Position numbers and translations under genes: made by a program
Shown here: one piece after another, positions 11,401-26,400 of the stretch
Position numbering within the stretch: position 1 is the stretch's first letter
Layout of the letters: every line of letters starts with the position of its first letter
DNA from: Mytilisepta virgata
Lineage: Eukaryota > Mollusca > Bivalvia > Mytilida > Mytilidae
Assembly: GCA_028015205.1 (NCBI GenBank)
Contig: CM051520.1
Coordinates: 7,474,501-7,538,500 of the forward strand
Reading direction: 5' to 3'
DNA: 64,000 nucleotides
The notes under the pieces: model-generated
Seen by the model: the letters and a program-made list of their open reading frames with translations, nothing else
Database searches by the model: none
Told to the model about the DNA's origin: nothing

Positions 11401-14400
11401 ATCTCGCTCGATACTTTTAATCCAAAAGGTAATCTTGCCCATCTGTATCGTCCAAATGGTGTGATCATTGTTGTAAGTTCACTAGATTGTCTGTCCAAAA
11501 TCACATGCAAAAACGCTTCACGGACATCGAGCTTGCTGAATATTTTCGCATTCGTCAGTTTAGGCAGTACATCATCTAATGTTGGAAGCTTGTAGTGTTC
11601 ACGCATTAATGCTGTATTTAACGGTTGTGGATCCAGGCAAATTCTCAGTTTTCCGTTCGATTTTCTCACAACCGCCATTTGACTGACCCATTTTGTCAGT
11701 TCTGTTACCGGAATCAGGATTTGTCGGTCAACCAATTTGTCTAGTTCCTTTCGGACATCCTCTTGCAGGGAGATGGGAAGTTTTCTACATGCAAAGCTTT
11801 TGCCGGAATTTCTTCATCAACAGTTAGAGTTGCTTCCCCTAGACTACCAAGGTTTTGTATTTCCACATTTGCAATGAAACGGTCGTTGTGTACAGTTATG
11901 AGACCCTTTTTCTGAATAGTCTCTGAACCTAGCAAATTAACATGTCCATTTGGTACAACAATCATTGTTACTGTAGTTTTATTTCCAGTATTCGGATTTG
12001 TAATTGTCAAATCAGCCTCACCTAACGGTTGCATAGGTGATTTGTTCCACATTCTTAAAGTGACGGATGTGGGCCTAACTTGGTTTTTCCGCACGTATCG
12101 CTTGCACAAAGTATTGACATCAGCGGCGCTATCCAGTTGAAAACGAACATCGCAGTCGTTGACATTCATCAATGCAGTAATTTTCTGTTTTGAGTGCTTA
12201 GTGTCTATTGCATTCAGCCAGCAGTCATCTTCACTTTCATCTTGTTCAACGCAGTTATTCATTTGCCTTTTTGCATTTTATTTTGAAATGATTTCTCCCT
12301 TTGCAGAGGTTGCATGTTTTTCCCCATGCTGGACATTTTTCTTTCTTTAGCTCATGTTTTCTTCCACAAAAATTGCATTCTTTTGGAGCATAGCTGTGTC
12401 GTTCTTGACTTTGTGGGGCTTTGGGTGTTGGGTATGACTTCTTGGCTTTGTTTTAGTTGTAGGATGCATTTGTCGTGTCACTTTATTTACAGTTTGTGTT
12501 TGGTTGGTCTCTCTTAATTCTTTCACATGTTTGTTTGATTGTTCATAGGCACGACAAATTTTAACGGCCTTTTCAAGATCAATTTTGTCTTCCCGAAGCA
12601 ATATTTCTTGTAGTTTTCCTTTAACAGAGAAAATGATTTTATCGCGAATCATTCTATCCTTCTCCATGAAATTGCAAGATGAAGCCCTTGTTCTCAGTTC
12701 AGTGAGAAAATTATCAAACGGTTCCTGATAGGGAACATTCCAAAATCTGAGGGATTCAAGTACTTCATTTTTTCTTGGGTTACAGTAGGCCTCAAGTTTT
12801 TCAAATAGTTTCTCTGGTTTCTTGTCATCTCCTTCTGAATCCCATTGTATTTGGTCAAATATGTCAACAATGTGGGGGCCTGCGCAATTTAAGATTATGG
12901 CAGTTTGTATGGCCTTGTCTTTTCCGGAAGACCCACTAGCGGTTAGATAGATTTGGACTTGTCTTTTCCATTTTTTAAAGTTTTCAGATACATTTCCTTC
13001 CGTGACGTTTAACTCTGGGGGTAGTCGAAATGCATTTTGTAGGGCGGCCATTTTTCTTCAGTTTCAGCAACCACGTGCGATGAATATTTTCTTTGGTACT
13101 TTCTGGACCACTTACGCTTGTTCAAATGTTCTTGTTTTATAACGTTTCAGACGTTCTTTTCCGCTGCCACCATGTTTACATGGTGTATATAATTAGCGGG
13201 AGGCTTCTAATTAAAAGAGATCAGCTGCTTGCAGGCAGAACAAAAACATCAAGTTGCTATCATAATGTGTAATAATAAAAGCATCTATATTTAGAGACAA
13301 CATCCGGTTGTGTATTCATGTGTACATGTGATAGTTAAATTAAATTATAGAATAGTACAAGAAATGACGTTTAACTTAATCAACAGGGAATAGTCTTTCA
13401 TATGGGTAGGTCTCCCCAAATTAGTAACAGTTTCGAATTGTCGAATATAAAATTTAAAAATAGGACACATCTGAAGTCGCTGTATAAATAAAACCATGCA
13501 TGATACGAAAAAATAACAAATTTTTCTAGAAGAACTGTGCATTTATTATCAAATCTTAAAAGTTTGATTGCTTTGATAATTTGATGCCTTCTCTAGAAAA
13601 GTAGATTCATTGGAAGAAAAAAAAAAAACAAGCAGCGTTTTTACTATGTCTATTCCTCAGAAAAGTAGTTTTTTTTAACACTTTGAAACTGTTAGATAGT
13701 TACTTATTTGAAGGACTATTCCCCATTTGGTGGGACACCCCCAACCTGTTAACAGAAGGGAGGATGTTTAATTTATGGTACATCTGAAATAGTTTTCTGG
13801 ATTTTAACTTTTCAGTTCAAAGGCAGATGGCCATTTCATCATTTCACCTTTTACTAAAAAACAGAATTAAGATGATATTAAATGCCATTAGGGATTAAAG
13901 GAACATATTATACAACTTTGAATATAAGTTAACCGAATACAAATTACATATTTGCACCGTATCTGTTTGAAATAGATATCTGAAATTTTGGAAACAAGAT
14001 ATATGGTGTCTTTGTGGGTTAAGAAAACTTTAACAATTTACAAAAATATGTGCATAATTTATAATTTCAAGAACATATTTTGTCATATTTGTAATTCACT
14101 CTTCATTCATGTTATTGCCAAGGATTTTAAGGTGAAGGCTTGTTCCCACTTGTTGAAACTTCACTGAAACAACTTTTCCCGACAGACTGAAAAGAATTTA
14201 AAGTAAAATTTGAACATTTACTCCAGGTCAGAAAGCTTAGAAACCACTGGCAATTTGGATCAAATTGGCAGGAATGATCCTCTTTCAAAATTAAAATTTA
14301 TATCCGAATACCTGTACAGTAAACCAAGATAGCAACCACAGCTGAAATTAATTTAACGTAGAACCCCATGGAAAACTTAATGATCCTCTTGTCTGGAACC

Positions 14401-17400
14401 AATTTAGCAGCAATGTTCATTAGGTAATCATTTTTGGCCGGGTTGCACAAAGTGCAAATCCGGGTTATAGTATGGTGATGTCGGGCAGGTGGGAAAAATA
14501 GGGTACCAATCTTGTGCCAACAACTGCTCCCCCTACAGTTTTCAACCCAGATTTATCAAACTGCACAGGAAGATTGTACATATATTGAAGTTGTGCACCT
14601 GCTATTATGGGATTGTTTGAATAATTTTTTCCAATTTTTCCAGACTTGGAAGCTTAGTAATTTTTCCATCAAAATGTGAAAACACAGTACCCATTTTGTG
14701 TCATCAACTTCTGCTACAGTTTTAAATTAAGATTTATCAATCTTCACAGGAAGATTGTACATATACAGAGGTTTTGCACCTGCTATTATGGAATTGTTTG
14801 GATTATTTTTTCCAATTTTTCCAGTTTTGATGTTTGTTTTTGTTTTTTATGTGTTATATGCTTTTAATGCATAGTGGTTTGTTGTTTGCATATTGTTGTG
14901 ATGTCAGTCATTGTTGGCATTTGTTGTTACCTTTTTTTGTATTAATTAATTTAAAACAATAAATGCATTTTACAACAACAATCTACAGTTAAAGTATCAA
15001 CATTCCAAATTGATTTAATACAATATATGTACCTTTATCTTGAAAGATACTATTAACTTCTCCATGGTTCATAACTCATTCTTTGCAACCCGGCCATTTG
15101 TGACTTTGACCCATTTTTCAGAATTGTTTTTGATGACCAGCCAATAAAATTTGCTTATAACATGTATAACCAATAACATGAATAACCTGACCACTAAACA
15201 AGGTAGCTTTTGCAGCTGACTTTAGTTTGAGATAGGACTCTATGGGAAAATGCATTTCAATACCTCTCATAAAAACCACTAAGCCATTGGGAAACAAACT
15301 TCGTAGCAATAGTCCTGAGCTGGTCCTTTTTCAGAAGTTTGTCAATAACATTAGGCATCAACCAACATGACCAAGATGGCTATCACAATGAAATTATTAG
15401 TCCTTCAGCTTTACAAAATATTAAAGTTTAACATTAATGATGTCAGTGAAACTTGTTTTCTGCTTTTCAGAAAATAGCGATTTGCATCTAAATGAATTGC
15501 TAGAAGACAGCGATATTGTTTTACCAGAATTTGAACCACCACCCAGAGTAAGTTATTATAATTTTTTTATAGAATCAGAATCAGATTATTTGTTGGTCCA
15601 AAATCCAAAATACCAGGATTGTCACCAAAATATAACAACCAAGAACATAAACATGATTAAAGAAACAAACATATATTAAAAAAACATACATGTATTAATA
15701 TACAATTGTAAGGAATTTGAGTTATCCTTCTTTGGTCAGCTTTACTATTTATGTAACAAGATATATATAGATATATTGGTCAGGTGTTAGACCAGCCTAG
15801 CAGGTTGTAGACTGGTCTAACAGGTTATTTATAGTTACTTGTTCAGGTCTTGAGGTGTGTCATTTTCAACTGGACATTGGAAAGGTGTTGACTTTAAATG
15901 GAATAAGTTTAGTTTTGGGAGTCAGAATTGCCGGAGAAATTTATTACACCAGGAATAGTCATGGCAGGACATTCAGTAATATATATTTGCTCACCAGGGC
16001 AATTATTCCAGGTAAATTTAGTTCCATGTTTTTAAAACCCAAACCCCACCCAAATTTTGAGTCTGAAATATTTGTGCAAAATTTATCGGTTTTCGTGTTC
16101 AAATATCTATTTATGGGGTGTCGCGATAATCTGAATTTGTTTTATTCGATCTTTGAGATGCAAGCTAGTCCTTAAAACTACGTTTTGTTTGTTCCTTTCA
16201 CAGTGGATTTATGGTTTTTGAGTACTTAGTTGGCGGTTGACCACAAGTATGTTTCGGTGATGATTAGTATCAAGATGAGGGGTGAATTTACTGCATCAAA
16301 TATGGTGTGAGAGACAATTTGAGATGGTTGAAGTCAGTTTTTGAGCGACAGTCTTTATGTGATATAAATTCGATTACAAAGGTTGAACGGTGACAGAGTA
16401 ATGAATTTAATACATAATATACAAGTTGGAATGTGTTAATGGCAATAATTTGGATGTGATAAAGACTGTGATGAAAAACTGTGATTGATATTTATATTTA
16501 TTTAAATTTTTAGTTTTAGTTTTTAGTTTGTTTTGTAGAGTGTGTATAGTTGTAGTTGTAGCTGTCAGGTGTGATAGTTGGAGAAATAGATTTGTATTTG
16601 TGTTCTTTGAGTTTTGTTTTGTTCAGTTTTGTGGTAGTGGTGTGAATAAATATTAATTTTTTATAGTGTCATCACTTTGGCCAAACTGATAGATCTGGTA
16701 AGACCTATAATTATTTACTCGAATCCGAGGTGGGTAAACTCACTTCATTACAACAATCAATCAAACCTTGGACCCATGCCTCAATCAAATTCCAATTGCT
16801 TTAATACCAATTTAATATAAAGGAGTATCAGACTAAATATAAATAGCATGTTCAATTAGAAACGATTTGAAACAATGAATGGGGGAGATGCAGCAACAGG
16901 GACTCAGGGGTACAAAATGTATGTGTTGCACCTTCCTGATAAACATTTAATTAGAATCAAATTTGGACCAATGAAAATGGGGATCTAAAGCAAGAGAGAC
17001 TAAAAGTATATGCAGCAGCTTCCCCATTCCATCATCAAACCATATCTTATTTAATCATACAAAAAAAGAAGATTTAGGCTAATCTGATACTTTAGAATTT
17101 CTATGGTTATACATTTCTCCTATTTTAAGTTTATCAACATCTTCAACTGAATAAATGAATATAACTTTTTCTTTATTACTCATGGTTTCAAAGTCAGGAA
17201 CAATATTTCCTATTTTTAAGAACAATTCATCTCTGGTTCTTTCAAAGAAGTGCACACAATTTTAAAATGATACTCATCAACATCTTTGTTACAAAGTTTG
17301 CATATTCTATTTTCAAAAGCTACCTTTTTAAACGTTCAACAGCCAAACGGCTGTTACTTATCCTTAATTTATTGAAATGTTTTATGATATTCTTATCTAT

Positions 17401-20400
17401 GTTCAGTAATAAGTATTTTTCTACTTTATATTTTGATTTAATTTGTCTGTAAGTTCTTACCTTATTCCCATGATTAGGATTTGTATTATTGAAATATTCT
17501 TCCCAATATTGAACATAGTTTTATACGACTGCAAATATTTGCAGAAGTATTATGGTATGTGCCTGTCGTCGGCATCAGCATCCGTAGACAGTTAGGTTTC
17601 CGCTCATTTACTTTGGTTCTATTGAATGTATCCTTTTAATATTTACCACAATGGTCCCCCATATGAAATAAAGGTTGGGATTGATTTTGGGGGAATCTGG
17701 CCCATCCCATTTTTAGTTCGCCTCAACGAAGTTGAGGGGGGCTATTGGAGTACAAAAAAAACGAAAAAAGAAGCATATATATATACAGTCGCACATGAAC
17801 AAACATTCTTTCAGTCTACTCACACACCATTCTCACTGTTGAAACCTGTATTCAATACATAGACTTGCATTTCAAAATATACATTACTCAATTAAACATT
17901 CTTTTTTTTCTTTTTTACAGATATGAATTATATTTATTTCTATGTAAAAATTACCTTTAAGGGGACCCAAAAACTTTCAAAAACTGCAAGATTATTTTTC
18001 TTTCTTGCATTGTATTTCTCAGGTAAATAAAAAGGTTTTATTTTCATTTCCAGTGCAATAATTTTTTTTCATTCAGTCTACACTTATAAATATAATGTTT
18101 CACAATCAATATCAATAAGTCTAATAGATTGCTATATGTTTAAGACTCTAATAAAATATGTTTCTTAACAATCACAAAATGTAAATATTGACTATATATA
18201 AACAGTTATCCAAAAACTATTGGTAACATTACAATAAAAAAAAAACAAATGTTCAATTGACTCCTCCTCCGTCTTACAAAAAGTACAGTATTTGGTATCT
18301 GTAATATTAATAGAAAATAAAAAATTTGTTTAATGGAATAATTCTGTGAAGTAATTTATACTGAAAGTTTGATAAATATGTGCATTTACTGATAAATATG
18401 TACATTAACTACACCTTTTCAGTATTTTGAAAAAACATACCCAATCAGTAATTTCACAACCAATTTTATTTTCCCACTTAACAAATTTTTGAGTTGGAAT
18501 TTGAATTATTTCATTGATAAAATTTCTGTATACAAATTTTACTTTTTTATTCTGTTTAATTGTTGTTAAAAACATATCCACTGAATCAAAATTATGAAAA
18601 TAAAAATTCTCAGCATTATTCTTAATACAATCTGTTACATACTGAGGTATCATAGACATGAGGTCATAGTACCTTAAAAAGTTTGTTGTCAATTTATGGC
18701 TGAACTTATCAAATGACAAAAATTTGTTTGTGTTGACATCAATAATATCATATAAATATTGGATACCATGACCTTTCCAAGCAACAAAATATGAAAAATC
18801 TTCAAAACGCACAAAGTTTAAAATATCCAACTTCAAAATTTTTTTAATACATATTTTTGTAAAAGGTTTGGCTCTTCCAAAACAAACCAAAAAAAAACTT
18901 CTTTTCAAAAAGGGTTTGTAATATGCTTAGCAATCTCTATAATGTTTTCCTTCTGAAAACTGAATATTCTGATTCAACCTTTTTTCTAAGTTATATAATA
19001 ATAAATTTTGCCAACTGCCATTAGTATTTTCAATAAATCTTTTTATCCACGCTTCATTGTCTTAGGTTAAGTTTTACGTCCCAGTTCAGTTCTCCAATAT
19101 CAAGGGACCTACAATCATATTACTTGGTGTAAGAGTGCATCTCGGGGAGTAACACAGCCTCCAACCAAAATTAGGTCACTCTGACCCACTTATCACACTT
19201 CATTGTCTTAGGTTAAGTTTTACGTCAAAGTTCAATTCTCCGATTCCAAGGAATCTACAGACATATTCATGATATTGGGGGAATGAGGCGATCCTTGTAA
19301 TCATAGATTTCTGGTTTTTCTGGAGGTCATTAATGGTTTTTTGATAATATTAACTTTTTTAATATTTGTCCGATTTTTATGATTTTTCATTTTTAATGTT
19401 CCTTGATGATAATTGAAAAATTTATTCACTATCTCATACATTTTTCGAGAAATTACGGACCGAAAAAGAGACACGCCTTAATTTTCAAACTATTTTATTT
19501 ATTTTTGATGATTTTTTAAATGGTTTGCCATAAGTAATACAATAAAGTTAATTCAGACAATTTTGTGTAACATTCGTAAATTGAGAGATAAAAGAATTAA
19601 ATTGGCCAAAATTAGTCATGTTGAAGGACACCTAAAATATTTATTTTTCATCCAATTTTAATGGAAATTTTTTTCTTTTAAGCCATCTTGATGAGTTTTT
19701 CAGTAGTATGTCAACAGATTTTTCCTATCTTTTACACAGTTTTTGAGATATTGGTGGTTATTAATTAAAGAGACCAAAAAAGCAAGGTAGCCATTGGTAG
19801 CTGGAATTCTTTTTTTTTTTCATCTGATTTTTGTGGAAGTTCCAGTATTTCTGTATAATGTATATTATATTATCAAACAATTGGGTAAAACTTAATAATA
19901 TAGATTAAAGAATGGAAACGGGGAATGAGTCAAAGAGACAACAACCCGACCAAAGAGCAGAAAACAGCTCAAGGCTACCAATGGGTCTTCAACGCAGTGA
20001 GAAAATCCCACACCCTGAGGCGGGCTTCAGCTGGCCCCTAAACAATAATGCATACTAGTTCAGCAAAATGGACAGCCCACTAAACTCCAAAACATACAAA
20101 TGAATCAAGATTCAAAAAACACATAAGACCAACAAAGGCTAGAGGTTCCTGACTTGGGACAGGCGCAAAAATGTGGTGGGGTTAAACATGTTTTGTGAGA
20201 TCTCAATCCTCCCCCTATACCTCTAGCCAATGTGGAATAAACAAACACACAGTAAAACTCAGTTCAAAAGATGTTGGAGTCCAATGTTAAAAAAGGTAAC
20301 AGAAGAAACTAAGCAAAATGACAATGATCAATATATATATTAACAAAGGATTGCTAGCAGTTACTGACATGCCAGCTCCAGACCCCAATTAAACTGATCG

Positions 20401-23400
20401 AAAGATTATGTCTTTATCATATAGAAAATCAGCCACAATACCTCCCGTTAGGGGTTTACTATCATGCCATTATAAATTATATGAAAAGAACATAACCTGT
20501 ATCACCAACAACTGGTTTTAGAATAAATGTGTTTATTTCTGATACAAAAACCCTGTGAGTGAATCAATATCAATCTCAATATTAATGTATTTCCATATTT
20601 ACTTTAATTCTTTACCAGTCAACAAGTTGTGGTCGTATCATGCTGCGAAGCCCTTTATTGTCTAACAAATGTCTAATTCTTTTACCACTCTCAGTTTTTG
20701 ACCAGTGTTCTAAAAATTATTTCTAACGAGCACAGTTCCTTTGCTCTCAAATGATTGTTCAGTGTATTATGAAGCTAAGGCTATCATTTATATAAGTTTA
20801 AAATCTTCAGTTGTGAACTCTGTAAAAGAAGTGACCATGGCTCATGAAGTCAGCCATTACAAAAGGTGTGTTTAATTTGAAAAATTAATATGAAAATTAA
20901 TTATGGATTTTAAAATTAGGTTCTTACATTGAAATCAGCTGACTTTGAGATTTTTCCAAGCTTGATAGTTAAATAATCAAATGTTACCTCCTCACTACAG
21001 GTCAAAATTTAAATGATTCGATAGTTTCAGTTTGGCTGGAAAACTGGCAACCATTGTCATTTAAGATTGGCGTCTAGCACACATCACCTCATTGTTCACA
21101 AGATAGTAATTATTTGTACATGTAGTTACAATCACTCTGCCACTGAGGCCCTCTGGTAATTTGAGAAACCACATAATCAACAAATAACAATATCAGAATC
21201 TATCTACCGGATTACTAGTTGTGTCGCCTGCGGAACGCATGGTCGACACATAGGGATCACTATCTGTCGTCTTGCGTCGTCACACTTTTCTTCTATCCTC
21301 AACTGCTCGTAAACCGCTCAAAGGAATTTGATGAAACTTTCTCTGTGCATTAACCTTAATGCACAGGTGTGCATATATATTTAATTTTTGAAAATGTAAA
21401 ATTTTTTGGGGGTAAAAATTGACATTTTTGAAAAAAAAAGGAGAGGCAAAACTTCTATCCTCAACTTCTCTATAACCGCTTAAAGGAATTTGATTAAACT
21501 TTCTCTGTGCATTAACCTTAATGCACAGGAGTGCATATATATTTCATTTTTAGAAAATTTTAATTTTTTTTCCTAAAAATTAACATTTTTGAAAAAAAAG
21601 GGGGGGTAAAAACTTCTATCCTCAACTACTCCATCACCGCTCAAAGGAATTTGATGAAACTTTCTCTGTGCATTAACCTTAATGTACAGGTGTGCATATA
21701 TATTTTATTTTTAAAAATTTAATATTTTTTTTGGTAAAAATTGACATTTTTGAAAAAAAAAGGGGGGGGGTTCAAAACTTCTATCCTGAACTACTCCATA
21801 ACGGCTCACAGCAATTTGATGAAACTTTCTCTGTGCATTAACTTTAATGCAAAGGGTGTGCATATATTTCATTTTTAGAAAATTTTAATATTTTTTGTAA
21901 AAATTGATGTCCGCAGGCGACACATGTCTTCCTTGGAAGACTCACACATTTTTATTTAATACTGTTAGCTTGCTGATTCTTACCATTCAGAGAAAAGAAA
22001 ATGTGCTGGTACTATGGGGAAATAGACACATTCCATTATCATGTTTATATAATATCTATACAACAGATTAAAAGCACATATAATTCTTAATTAGCCTTCT
22101 ACAATAAGCAATAGCCCACAATGCAAGACAATGTTTAATTGTCCCAAAAATTGCATTATGTCAATATGTGATAAAAACTTATAAAACTTATAAACATACC
22201 GGTAATACAATCCATTTTGAGTTGTAGTTTACTTTGTGGATATTAATCTTCAATGTTTCATTGGTTTACTGAAATATATCTTTTACAATATATCTGTAAA
22301 TTTATAACCATTGATACATGTAGTTATGGTTTTTATTCTAATGTGGTTTCAGAACTTTGAATTTCTTCATTTTCTTTTTTATATGGGGTCATTTTATTGT
22401 TGACTTATTTTACCCTTCGTATTGCCTTTCTTTTCTATTTCAATTAAAATTTCAGAATCCAGAACTTGAAGAAAGAATACAGAAACTGAAGATACAACAA
22501 GAAAATAAAGAATATAAACAGATGACAAAAAATGTCAACAAAGCTAAAGTAAGACATTTATTTTAAGGTCAACATAGTTTAGCAGTCAAATGACCTGTAC
22601 AACGAATATCTGAAACTTTTCACTGGGGTAGACTGCTTAAAGGCCTTTCATTCAATATTAAGAAATGTAAAGATTTTACCTAAAAATTACTGTAAAATAA
22701 TCAAAAATGTTTGAATTTTTTTTATCATTTGGTGTTATTTCTACAAGGGTTGACAATTATTTTAAAAAGTGAAAAATAAACTGGGATATCTATGTTTGAT
22801 TTATTAAATTATGCAAATGATTAAGACATTTGAAAAATTTCTTGTAACATCATAGAAAGTTTGATTTGAATTTTGGTGCAAACATCAAACGGAGTTCAGT
22901 TAATTGTAGTTTTTAACATGAAATGAGAAATTGTAAATCACATGTACATTAAATCTCATGATGTCTAAAAATATCCATTGATCCATTGTAAACCATAGAT
23001 GAGAACTTTTGGGAATAATGACTTGTTTTACAGCATTGGAAGGGATTGGGAGTGGTTTTTTTTTTAGCTCACCTGGGTAAAAGGGTTATGTGATCTCTTG
23101 CCGTCACTCCAGTGTTTGTCATCTATTTTTCTGTACACCTTTTACATCTGGATCTTTTGTGATACTCTTGGGTCAAACAAACTAAAACTGGATATGAAGC
23201 ATCAGTGACATGGCCTCTATAATAATTGCATATTTTCATCCATGTCAGACAACTAACACAATTATTTCTTATTGGTCAAATTTAAAAATCCCTGAAACTG
23301 ATTTGCCAAATCACGGAAACATAAGATGACTGTACAGAGCCTGCATTGCGACTCAGTCAGACAACTACACTTAGTAGGATCAACATGAATTGGCAGTAAT

Positions 23401-26400
23401 AATTTTTGATTGTTCTATACTAAGAAGACTTCTTTGAAACTAATGTGTATCAGTTTCTTTCACTTTTAATTTTGACAGAAAATAATTATTTTGAATGAAA
23501 TGAAGAAAAAAACATAATTCCTCCAGAATCAACAAAATTGCCAAATCTGATCTTTTTAAAGAATAGATATAACTTGTTTGGCAAGTCATTGAAATTGGTA
23601 TCTTAGAATATATTTTTTTAGTACAAACAAATTTTGGTCCTGTATATATTTAAAAATTCTTAAGTTTAATCACAAATTGAGAAAACAGCATTTTCAGGTT
23701 GTGCATTTTTAAATGAATTTATATTTGTATATATTTGCAGTACAATGAACCAGGATCTATAGGAAAAGAATGTAAGTTTTCCTTACTTTATCACTGGACA
23801 ACTTAAAAAAGTTGTAAACAGTTATCTCCCCTTATTATTGGTTATTAATCACACACATTATATTCATTTTACTGACCTGAAACAATGATAAGACAAAATT
23901 CAGCACCTAAAAAATAAGGTATTATGTTGAGGTGATTACTTTAGGTTCCACTATACAATTAGAATTTTATTTCTAGCTTAGTTTGGAAAATATGACAGTC
24001 AATTTTTCAAATGTTTAAAACTGATAGGTAAAATTTGCTGATAATTATGATTTCTGACCGCGACGCTGATTTATACTAAAAGAGAGTATATTTGACAACT
24101 AATTTAAGCTCATTTTTATTTTTTTAAATGGCCCAATGTTATGTTTAATTTATGAAATGTGTCATATCCATTGAAATTCTACATTAAAGTGATAACTGGT
24201 CTCAGAATTGGGTCACTACAATACATTTTCCACAATATTTTGACAAAACTACTCATTTTCATTGCTATGGGTATCGGAGGAAAAAAATATATTTTGGAAG
24301 AAATCATGAAGTTTCCCAATATTTGGGTCTAAAAACCAAAATAAAAGAAAAATTGTGCATGACATAGAGGTACAATTTCATATTCTTTGGCTAAAATCCA
24401 ACTCAGAACAACAATTATGTAGTACTACCTTGTTGTCCTTGTTACTTGACCAAGACTTGCCATATTGGCTTTATCTTAATTAATTTTAAGTCTGCTCTTA
24501 AGGGGAGGGTTATTATGACTTTCCTGATAAAATCATTTCTGAACCATTTTAATAACTATGTACATGTACCGTAAAGCCATGTATTAGATATCTTTGAAAT
24601 TTGTACTCACTTAAGAACATATAATTTTTAATCTTATGAAAATGAAGATTTGGATATCTCCTTTAAGAGCTTATTGATATTTTTCAGTGAAGATGTTAAA
24701 TAACCAGCTGATAGGAATATTTAATTTCCTCATCACAGTTGGGGGAGCATTTGCCTTTGGTTACAAAGGAACAGAATATGCCTTTGCTGGTAATGGCACA
24801 GACACATTTCCTTTTGTAAGTTGGCATATGATAAGCTTTTAATGTTTTTATGCCTTGCCAACAATAGTTGGGGGACATATAGATTTTTTGGTTTGTGTGT
24901 CTGTCCATCTGGACTTTTATGACGTTTTAGGGTTTTGACCTAAAGTTCATGGTTCAGCGAACATTGGAATTGTGATGGTGCATCCCCAGGTTAAGGTTTG
25001 CGTTGAAGCTTTTTTTCTATGAAGATGGTATCACATTTTCATGAAACTTAGTACACACGTAAGTTATGAAATGAACTTTCTAAAATTTATGACTTTTTAA
25101 GATTTTGACCTAAATGTAATGGTGAATGGTTTGTGTTGAAGCCTTTTTACTATCAAGATGGGTACACATCTTCATGAAACTTGGTACACAATTTGTCTTG
25201 ACCTAAATTTCACGGTTCAGTGAAATTTGGAAAAGTGATGGTGAATCCTCAGGTTAAGGTTTGCATAGAAGCTTTTTTTTCTATAAAGATTGGGTTACCT
25301 CATTATGAAACTTGGTACACATGTACATCATGTTATGAATTTTCTAAAATTTATGCCTTGTCATGGTTATAACTTTGAAGGCAGGACATTAGTGTCATCT
25401 TGACACATGTTCTTGTTTAGTGTTTGTCCTATGGATTTGACTGTAGTAACTGTGAATGTGCCTATCAAACTTTTACTATGTTTAACCTAGTCTAGTGTCT
25501 TCTCATTCACTCCTTCCTATATCCTTTGTTTTTAAAAATGATGGATGGATGGATGAATTGATGTTTATCATCCAGTGTCAGCCAGGTGCATATGAGAATG
25601 AGAACATGTATGATAATGAATATGATCCCTGCTTTGTACTAGACCAACACGCTAGCTGGATTTTTAATCTGCTAGCTCACGAGGTAACTGTCCGGAGGAG
25701 GACATATCACCCCACTCGGACAGATTATATGCTTACTCCTAGATGCCACGTGCTTGGCGGAGAAGCTGCAAATGCCAGTTTTAATGTCTTTGGTTTGACC
25801 TGGCCTGGGATCGAACCCGCGACCTTCCACACTAAAGGCGAGCATGCTACCACAAGACCACCAAGGTGGTTTTTAAAAATGAACATTCTATCATATATAT
25901 TATACACCAAGTTACAATGTCTCTGATGTGGATCCTTTGTACAATTTAACTGGTCAAATCTTCAGTGAAAGTTTTATCATGTTGCCATAGACTTACTGTA
26001 TTTCCCACTGACTTTGGCAACTGATCTCTTGATAACAATTCTGTACATTTCAAATAACAATCATGTAGCCAGAGACTTAGTGTATTTCCCACTAACTTTG
26101 GTAACTGATGTCTTGATGATAACAATTCTGTACATTTCAAATAACAATCATGTAGCCAGAGACTTAGTGTATTTCCCACTAACTTTGGTAACTGATGTCT
26201 TGATGACAACAATTCTGTACATTTCAAATAACAATCATGTAGCCAGAGACTTACTGTATTTCCCACTAACTTTGGTAACTGATCTCTTGATGATAACAAT
26301 TCTGTATGTTTCAAATAACAATCATGTAGCCAGAGACTTACTGTATTTCCCACTAACTTTGGCAACTGATGTCTTGATGATAACAATTCTGTCCATTTCA

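Larger units (their letters stand above)
8720..13385 (-). mobile_element. Ty3/Gypsy LTR retrotransposon, structurally complete, coding disabled
   Basis: Two near-identical LTRs (8720-8931 and 13173-13385) beginning TG and ending CA are flanked by a perfect 5-bp target duplication GGGAA (8715-8719 and 13386-13390). Reading on the minus strand, the internal region has a primer-binding site next to the right LTR, gag, zinc knuckles, protease, RT, RNase H, integrase and a polypurine tract next to the left LTR. This domain order defines Ty3/Gypsy. At least four lesions block translation: frameshifts near 12450, 11780 and 10160, and an in-frame TGA at 11007-11009. It lies antisense in TMEM199 intron 1. 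The style resembles Mag-like/K02A2.6-type elements, but clade is uncertain. Confidence 0.95.
15548..22455. other. TMEM199: TMEM199 intron 2 (6.9 kb), transposon-rich
   Basis: Contains, left to right, two LINE fragments, a hairpin-ended fragment (17719), repeat fragments at 19063 and 19905, and a hairpin-ended element at 21217. In 15548-17060, 17870-18240, 19326-19900 and 20430-21210 I see no gene or recognisable element. Confidence 0.6.
22549..24687. other. TMEM199: TMEM199 introns 3 and 4
   Basis: Apart from exon 4 (23741-23771) and the repeat fragment at 23061-23330, this is AT-rich sequence with no recognised feature. Confidence 0.6.

Noticed and set aside
25807..25863. Possible tRNA gene on the minus strand
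   Set aside because: A and B boxes are present but there is no paired acceptor stem or anticodon arm, and the element has a SINE body and tail.
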